From JAABYT01 sp041581935 (GTDB lineage Bacteria; Pseudomonadota; Gammaproteobacteria; HK1): a stretch of DNA of 17,071 nt. The notes beneath the pieces were generated by a model that was not told the origin of the DNA, did no database searches, and was given only the letters and a program-made list of their open reading frames with translations. The number at the start of each line of letters is the position of its first letter. Position 1 is the first letter of the stretch. The stretch is from contig JBFICP010000047.1 of the NCBI GenBank assembly GCA_041581935.1, positions 1 to 17,071 of the forward strand, written 5' to 3'. Position numbers and translations under genes: made by a program. Positions 13,669 to 17,071 of the stretch are shown piece after piece.

Positions 13669-14196
13669 TTACGCCGCTTGTTTCTGATCGCGCACTGCCG
13701 CCAGGGTCCGCACCAGCTTTGCCTGTGGCTCCGCCAGTGTCCGCACGAGCTTCGCTATTGGAGCCGTCATTACCGACATCAGCTGACTGATTGCCTCATC
13801 CTTCGTAGGAAGATTGGCGAGTCGCGTGACATCGGACGGCTCCAGCAGCTTACCGTTGAACGAGACGAGCTTGATGACGAGCTTCTCGTTCTGCTTGGCA
13901 TACTCACGCATCACGCGCGCCGCCGAACCCGGCTCCCCGCGCGAGAACGCCAGGATCAACGGACCCGTCAGGCCCTCGTTCATGCAAGCGAAGCCGGTAC
14001 CCTCGAGTGCACGGCGCGCCAGAGTATTGCGCACCACCCTCAAGTAGACGCCGGCGTTGCGCGCGTTGACGCGCAAATCCGTCATTTCCGCGACGGAAAG
14101 GCCACGGTACTCGGCCGCAATGGCGGACAGTGCCTCTTTTGCCACCTGGGCGACCTCATCGACCACCGCTTTCTTGCGTTCCAGTGTCAGCGCCAC
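13669..14196 (-). CDS. rplJ: 50S ribosomal protein L10 with lengthened C-terminal helix
   Basis: L10 anchors the L12 stalk to 23S rRNA. The N-terminal rRNA-binding domain is recognisable in ALSAIAAEYRGLSVAEMTDLR and GVYLRVVRNTLARRALEGT. It is 175 aa, against 165 in E. coli. The extra residues come from a repeated segment in the C-terminal L12-binding helix: AKLVRTLA appears twice, 11 residues apart, encoded by a 33-bp tandem repeat at 13700-13755. Each such segment is expected to dock one L12 dimer. The start is GTG 14196 with a perfect AGGAGG 7 nt upstream. A structured 302-nt leader precedes it. Confidence 0.97.
   Translation of the reverse strand: MALTLERKKAVVDEVAQVAKEALSAIAAEYRGLSVAEMTDLRVNARNAGVYLRVVRNTLARRALEGTGFACMNEGLTGPLILAFSRGEPGSAARVMREYAKQNEKLVIKLVSFNGKLLEPSDVTRLANLPTKDEAISQLMSVMTAPIAKLVRTLAEPQAKLVRTLAAVRDQKQAA
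13700..13755 (-). repeat. 33-bp tandem repeat inside rplJ
   Basis: Bases 13700-13722 and 13733-13755 match at 20 of 23 positions with a period of 33 bp, which is 11 codons. The duplication is in frame and encodes the two AKLVRTLA segments of L10. Confidence 0.85.
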
Positions 14197-14498
14197 GCTC
14201 TTACCTCCTGGACACAGAAATCATCATTCCGGCTAATCGCTGCCTCGAATCCGAGGCCCAATCGCGACAGCCGGAGCGACGCTACATGCGGGATTCGCCT
14301 CACGGCGCTCCCGCCCCTACGGTGACCAAACATCAAACTGTTCGGGGCTTCACCGTCTGCGCAGGCAGATGAGTAACGGTCACGGCACTCATCAAATTAA
14401 ACGCTCCTCGCGCGCCTGCGGTCTTTGACAGCTATCCCGCTGCGATGCCGGCTCACTTGCCGGCTGTCGCGGAGCGGCACAGCCCAAAGCCTTTTCGC
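14197..14498 (-). promoter_or_regulatory. Structured leader of rplJ-rplL, candidate L10 autoregulatory region
   Basis: This 302-nt spacer has no gene but several clear folds. In transcript order: a 7-bp hairpin at 14368-14393 with a 12-nt loop; crossing complementary pairs (14350-14356 with 14319-14325, and 14344-14348 with 14313-14317); a 6-bp plus 4-bp hairpin at 14288-14314 with a GTGA tetraloop and a 1x2 internal loop; and a long hairpin with a 7-bp base (14228-14234 with 14269-14275) and a 6-bp apical stem (14242-14257), ending about 20 nt before the ribosome-binding site. In E. coli and other bacteria the L10-L12 complex binds this leader and represses translation. The region is assigned by position and structure, not by a recognised consensus. 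Confidence 0.5.
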
Positions 14499-15194
14499 TC
14501 AAACTCCCAAGCTCGCCTTGTCCACCGGAACACCCGGCCCCATGGTGGACGAAACAGTGATCTTCTGCAGATACACGCCCTTCGACGCGCTCGGTTTCGA
14601 CTTCTGCAGATCGCCGATGAGCGCCTGGAGGTTCTCTTTCAGGGCCGAAACCTCGAAGGTCGCCTTGCCGATGCTGCAATGAATGATTCCCGCCTTGTCG
14701 GTTCGGTACTGGACCTGTCCCGCCTTGGCCTTTCGAACCGCATCGCCGACATCCGGCGTGACCGTGCCGACCTTGGGATTCGGCATCAGTCCCCGCGGTC
14801 CGAGAATCTTGCCCAGGCCGCCGACGACCCGCATGGCGTCGGGGGCGGCGACGACGACGTCGAAATTGAGCTCGCCCTTCTTCACCTGCTCGGCGAGATC
14901 GTCCATACCGACGATGTCGGCACCGGCCTCGGCGGCCGCTTCCGCGGCCGCACCTTGAGCAAACACGGCCACGCGGACCTGCTTGCCGGTGCCGTGAGGC
15001 AGCACCGTGGATCCCCGCACGACCTGGTCGGATTTTCTCGGATCGACACCGAGATTGACGCTCACGTCGACCGACTCGGGAAACTTTGCAGTCGCCAGCT
15101 CTTTCACCAGATTCAGCGCCGCTTCGATGGGCTGGGCCGTATCGCGATCGACCTTCTCCCGGCTCGTCCGGACGCGTTTCGAGCGCGCGCTCAT
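14499..15194 (-). CDS. rplA: 50S ribosomal protein L1
   Basis: L1 forms the mobile L1 stalk that helps release E-site tRNA; in E. coli it also represses translation of its own operon. It is 231 aa (E. coli 234), with signature segments KILGPRGLMPNPKVGTVT and GQVQYRTDKAGIIHCSIGK, and a C-terminal ITVSSTMGPGV. The start is ATG 15194, whose first bases overlap the rplK stop in an ATGA arrangement, so translation is probably coupled. A GAGGT site lies 6 nt upstream, inside rplK. Confidence 0.98.
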   Translation of the reverse strand: MSARSKRVRTSREKVDRDTAQPIEAALNLVKELATAKFPESVDVSVNLGVDPRKSDQVVRGSTVLPHGTGKQVRVAVFAQGAAAEAAAEAGADIVGMDDLAEQVKKGELNFDVVVAAPDAMRVVGGLGKILGPRGLMPNPKVGTVTPDVGDAVRKAKAGQVQYRTDKAGIIHCSIGKATFEVSALKENLQALIGDLQKSKPSASKGVYLQKITVSSTMGPGVPVDKASLGV

Positions 15195-15628
15195 GGCATC
15201 ACCTCGTCGTGCTCGACGCCCATGCTGCGCGCGCTGCCAGCGACGATGCGCACGGCCGCGTCCAGGTCATCGGTGTTCAGGTCGGGCATCTTGACCTTCG
15301 CGATTTCCTCGAGCTGGGCGCGGCTGATTCTCCCGACCTTGTCGGTATTCGGCGTGCTGCTGCCCTTGTCGAGCCCCAGCGCCTTGCGGATCAGGACCGC
15401 GGCGGGCGGCGTCTTGGTAATGAAGGTGAAGCTGCGATCGGCGTACACGGTGATGACCACCGGTATCGGCAGCCCCGCCTCGACGTCCTGGGTCTGGGCG
15501 TTGAAGGCCTTGCAGAACTCCATGATGTTCACGCCGTGCTGACCGAGCGCCGGCCCCACCGGCGGACTCGGGTTGGCCTGCCCGGCAGGCACTTGCAGCT
15601 TGATATATGCCTCGATTTTTTTCGCCAT
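15191..15628 (-). CDS. rplK: 50S ribosomal protein L11
   Basis: L11 binds the GTPase-associated centre of 23S rRNA at the base of the L12 stalk and is needed for RelA-dependent sensing of uncharged tRNA. It is 145 aa (E. coli 142). The N-terminal domain starts MAKKIEAYIKLQVPAGQANP and contains the proline-rich PSPPVGPALGQHGVNIMEF, the region contacted by thiostrepton. The C-terminal rRNA-binding domain ends in AGSARSMGV. The start is ATG 15628 with GGAGAG about 10 nt upstream. It overlaps rplA by 4 bp and follows nusG after 111 nt, a gap that holds a candidate L1 site. Confidence 0.98.
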   Translation of the reverse strand: MAKKIEAYIKLQVPAGQANPSPPVGPALGQHGVNIMEFCKAFNAQTQDVEAGLPIPVVITVYADRSFTFITKTPPAAVLIRKALGLDKGSSTPNTDKVGRISRAQLEEIAKVKMPDLNTDDLDAAVRIVAGSARSMGVEHDEVMP

Positions 15629-15644
15629 CTGTCTAACTCTCCGA

Positions 15645-15675
15645 CGGGTGCAAACGCCTGCTAATCGGCTCCCCG
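15645..15675 (-). promoter_or_regulatory. Candidate L1-binding autoregulatory fold before rplK
   Basis: On the transcript a lower helix CGGG/CCCG (15672-15675 with 15645-15648) is followed by an asymmetric internal loop, GA on one side and GUUUGCA on the other. A short upper helix GCC/GGC (15667-15669 with 15656-15658) and an 8-nt loop follow. This resembles the asymmetric-loop motif that L1 binds on 23S rRNA and on its own mRNA. It lies 16 nt before the rplK start, next to the ribosome-binding site, where binding would block initiation. The assignment rests on shape and position. Confidence 0.5.
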
Positions 15676-15739
15676 AGGTGTTTGAGCTTGCCAGGAGACC
15701 GACTGAAGTCTGTTCCCCTGCCGCGAACTTCCTTTGCGA

Positions 15740-16273
15740 TCATTCTTTCTCCACCTGTCCGAACTCCAGTTCGACCGGGGTGGAGCGCCCGAATATCGAT
15801 ACGGCCACCCGCAGGCGGCTTTTCTCGTAGTTGACTTCCTCGACCACGCCGCTGAAATCGTTGAACGGACCATCGACCACGCGAACTACCTCGCCCGGCT
15901 CGAAAAGAACCTTCGGGCGCGGTGTGTCGGTGCCTTCCTGCACCCTCTGAAGAATTTCGTTGGCCTCTTTCTCGGTAATGGGCGCCGGCCGATCGCTGCT
16001 GCCGCCGATGAATCCCATCACCTTGGGCACGCTCTTCACCAGGTGCCAGGTGTCGTCGGTCATCTCCATGTTCACGAGCACATAGCCCGGAAAAAACTTT
16101 CGGTCGCTGCGGCGGCGCTGGCCGGCGCGCATCTCCACAACCTCCTCGGTGGGCACGAGCACATCGCCAAAGCTGTCCTCGAGGCCGCTGCGCTTGATCC
16201 GCTCCTTCAGCAGACGTGCGACCTGCTGCTCGAATCCGGAATAAGCATGCACGACATACCAGCGTCGGCTCAT
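15740..16273 (-). CDS. nusG: Transcription termination/antitermination factor NusG
   Basis: NusG binds RNA polymerase through its N-terminal domain; its C-terminal KOW domain contacts Rho or ribosomal protein S10. With the chosen start it is 177 aa (E. coli 181). The NGN domain begins RRWYVVHAYSGFE and contains RKFFPGYVLVNMEM and KVMGFIGGSSDRPAPI. The KOW domain covers about residues 123-177, from FEPGEVVRVVDGPF onward. The start is ATG 16273, supported by GGAGG 8 nt upstream and 4 nt after the secE stop. An in-frame ATG at 16288 would add MEAEL and overlap secE but lacks support. The secE-nusG pair is almost universally adjacent. Confidence 0.97.
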   Translation of the reverse strand: MSRRWYVVHAYSGFEQQVARLLKERIKRSGLEDSFGDVLVPTEEVVEMRAGQRRRSDRKFFPGYVLVNMEMTDDTWHLVKSVPKVMGFIGGSSDRPAPITEKEANEILQRVQEGTDTPRPKVLFEPGEVVRVVDGPFNDFSGVVEEVNYEKSRLRVAVSIFGRSTPVELEFGQVEKE

Positions 16274-16277
16274 CAAC

Positions 16278-16667
16278 TCAGCCTCCATGACCCAGTAGCA
16301 TCCGCACGATCCACGAGAGAAGTCCGTCGATCATCCACAAAAATATCGCCACCAGCGCTACCACGCCTATCACCACGAGTGTCGTCTGGGTGGTCTCCTT
16401 GCGCGTCGGCCACACCACCTTGCGGATTTCGGTCCGCGATTCGCGCATGAACTCCCAGGCCGCTCGACCCTTGTCGGTGGTGAGCGCAATCGCCGCGGCG
16501 GCCGCGAACACGACGAGCAGTCCAATGACCCTCAGCAGCAGTGACTCTTCGCCGTAGTAGTAAAACGCCATGACCGCCGCACCGAGCAGCGCCGTGGCGA
16601 CCAGCCATTTCAGCGTATCCTGCATCTTGCTCGCGGTTTCGACCCTGGCTCCCATTTCAGTTTCCAT
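16278..16667 (-). CDS. secE: Preprotein translocase subunit SecE
   Basis: SecE is the essential small subunit of the SecYEG translocon and clamps the SecY halves in the inner membrane. It is 129 aa with three predicted membrane helices at about residues 21-38, 43-63 and 96-124, the three-helix form typical of Gammaproteobacteria (E. coli 127 aa). The conserved amphipathic segment ESRTEIRKVVWPTRKET lies at 76-92, before the essential third helix. The start at ATG 16667 has only a weak GGA upstream. An ATG at 16655 (residue 5) has GGAA at useful spacing and is a possible alternative. The stop is 4 nt before nusG. Confidence 0.96.
   Translation of the reverse strand: METEMGARVETASKMQDTLKWLVATALLGAAVMAFYYYGEESLLLRVIGLLVVFAAAAAIALTTDKGRAAWEFMRESRTEIRKVVWPTRKETTQTTLVVIGVVALVAIFLWMIDGLLSWIVRMLLGHGG
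16282..16286 (-). promoter_or_regulatory. Shine-Dalgarno site that fixes the nusG start
   Basis: GGAGG on the minus strand lies inside the last codons of secE and 8 nt before ATG 16273. It supports the 177-aa NusG over the longer form starting at 16288 and implies coupling to secE translation. Confidence 0.8.
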
Positions 16668-16776
16668 GTCCGAACTTGCCGGCGTGGCTGCGTCGCACCG
16701 CGTTACGCCGCCCGCCGATTCGAAGCACTCGTCACGCTACCCGCACGAAGCAATCGATAGATGAAAACACCCCGTT

Positions 16777-16852
16777 TGGCAGGCCAGGAGGGAATCGAAC
16801 CCCCAACCTGCGGTTTTGGAGACCGCCGCTCTGCCAATTGAGCTACTGGCCT
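16777..16852 (-). tRNA. trpT: tRNA-Trp (anticodon CCA)
   Basis: A complete cloverleaf can be drawn. It has a 7-bp acceptor stem (AGGCCAG with CTGGCCT), a D arm with GCTC/GAGC, a 5-bp anticodon stem GCGGT/ACCGC around loop CTCCAAA with anticodon CCA at 16817-16819, and a T arm GGGGG/CCCTC with loop TTCGATT. Discriminator G and a genomically encoded CCA 3' end are present. It lies between tufB and secE, the usual gammaproteobacterial position, 84 nt after the tufB stop codon region and 109 nt before secE. It is probably cut from a tufB-tRNA or tRNA-secE transcript; no strong promoter of its own was found. Confidence 0.98.
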
Positions 16853-16930
16853 TTGGTGTGTCGTAATCAATGATTGGTGAATCGTCTTACGCGATCGTCA
16901 ACGCGTTCGGGTTCCAGTGTCCGTGCTTCG

Positions 16931-17071
16931 CCGCCATCATTCGATGATCTTCGCGACCACCCCGGCACCCACAGTCCGTCCACCCTCGCGGATCGCAAAC
17001 CGCAGCCCCTCTTCCATCGCAATCGGCGCAATCAGGTTCACCTTCATCTGAACGTTGTCCCCAGGCATCAC
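16931..17071. repeat. Right copy of 141-bp exact terminal direct repeat
   Basis: Identical to 1-141 in the same orientation, ending exactly at the window edge. The identity extends 6 bases past the tuf stop codon and ends there: 16930 is the first base outside it, and there is no base before position 1 to compare. Confidence 0.97.
16937..17071 (-). CDS. tufB: Elongation factor Tu, second copy, 3' end only
   Basis: This is the last 44 codons and stop of a tuf gene, cut by the window edge. The encoded C-terminus (domain 3, ending FAIREGGRTVGAGVVAKIIE) is identical to that of the copy at 7-1197, base for base. Location directly before tRNA-Trp and secE identifies it as the tufB locus, as in many Gammaproteobacteria with two tuf genes. 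Identity with tufA would fit the gene conversion known to homogenise duplicate tuf genes. The sequence alone cannot exclude that this stretch is simply the overlap of one assembled tuf. Confidence 0.9.
   Translation of the reverse strand: MMPGDNVQMKVNLIAPIAMEEGLRFAIREGGRTVGAGVVAKIIE

Noticed and set aside
14396..14401. TTTAAT as a -10 box for an rplJ promoter
   Set aside because: 5 of 6 to consensus, but at 16-18 nt upstream only AGACCG-like sequence is found, a poor -35. A promoter may exist but this is not enough to call it.
15740..16288. A longer NusG starting with MEAEL at 16288
   Set aside because: It would overlap secE, has no family support, and the GGAGG site is correctly spaced for the ATG at 16273.
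16873..16901. TTGACG with a 17-nt spacer and ACCAAT as a promoter for tRNA-Trp
   Set aside because: The -35 is good but the -10 matches at only 3 of 6 positions. Cotranscription with tufB is equally likely.

Overview
This window is a ribosome and RNA-polymerase housekeeping cluster, read entirely on the minus strand. Transcription order, from high to low coordinates, is tufB (3' end only) - tRNA-Trp - secE - nusG - rplK - rplA - rplJ - rplL - rpoB - rpoC - rpsL - rpsG - fusA - tufA. Protein lengths and sequences sit closest to Gammaproteobacteria. RpoC (1415 aa) keeps Escherichia coli numbering through its catalytic aspartates, S7 is 156 aa, S12 is 124 aa, and SecE has the three-helix form. 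The rpoBC and str blocks are adjacent, whereas they are separated in E. coli. GC content is high. This suggests a non-enteric, probably environmental gammaproteobacterium; no genus can be named from these genes alone.

Region by region: 16777-16852 is a complete tRNA-Trp(CCA) between tufB and secE, the usual tufB neighbourhood. 14499-16667 holds secE-nusG-rplK-rplA, closely packed, with a candidate L1 autoregulatory fold before rplK. 14197-14498 is a structured 302-nt leader before rplJ-rplL. 13009-13242 separates rplL from rpoB and holds two stem-loops. rpoB and rpoC fill 4614-13008. 4234-4613 separates rpoC from the str operon and holds a near-consensus sigma70 promoter, a strong intrinsic terminator and a long leader. 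rpsL-rpsG-fusA-tufA fill 7-4233.

Together the genes make the transcription core (RpoB, RpoC, NusG), the L11/L1/L10/L12 parts of the 50S subunit, the decoding-centre and head proteins S12 and S7, the translocation and tRNA-delivery GTPases EF-G and EF-Tu, and the SecE translocon subunit.

No novel gene system is present. The points worth a second look are: (1) the first and last 141 bases are identical, which looks like an assembly-graph overlap across two tuf copies and not a real circle; (2) the only good str promoter lies upstream of the terminator, so the new transcript starts with a terminator hairpin; (3) a 33-bp tandem duplication lengthens the L12-binding helix of L10; (4) tuf has codon use unlike its neighbour fusA; (5) the E. 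coli-type S7 control site between rpsL and rpsG has no room to exist here.
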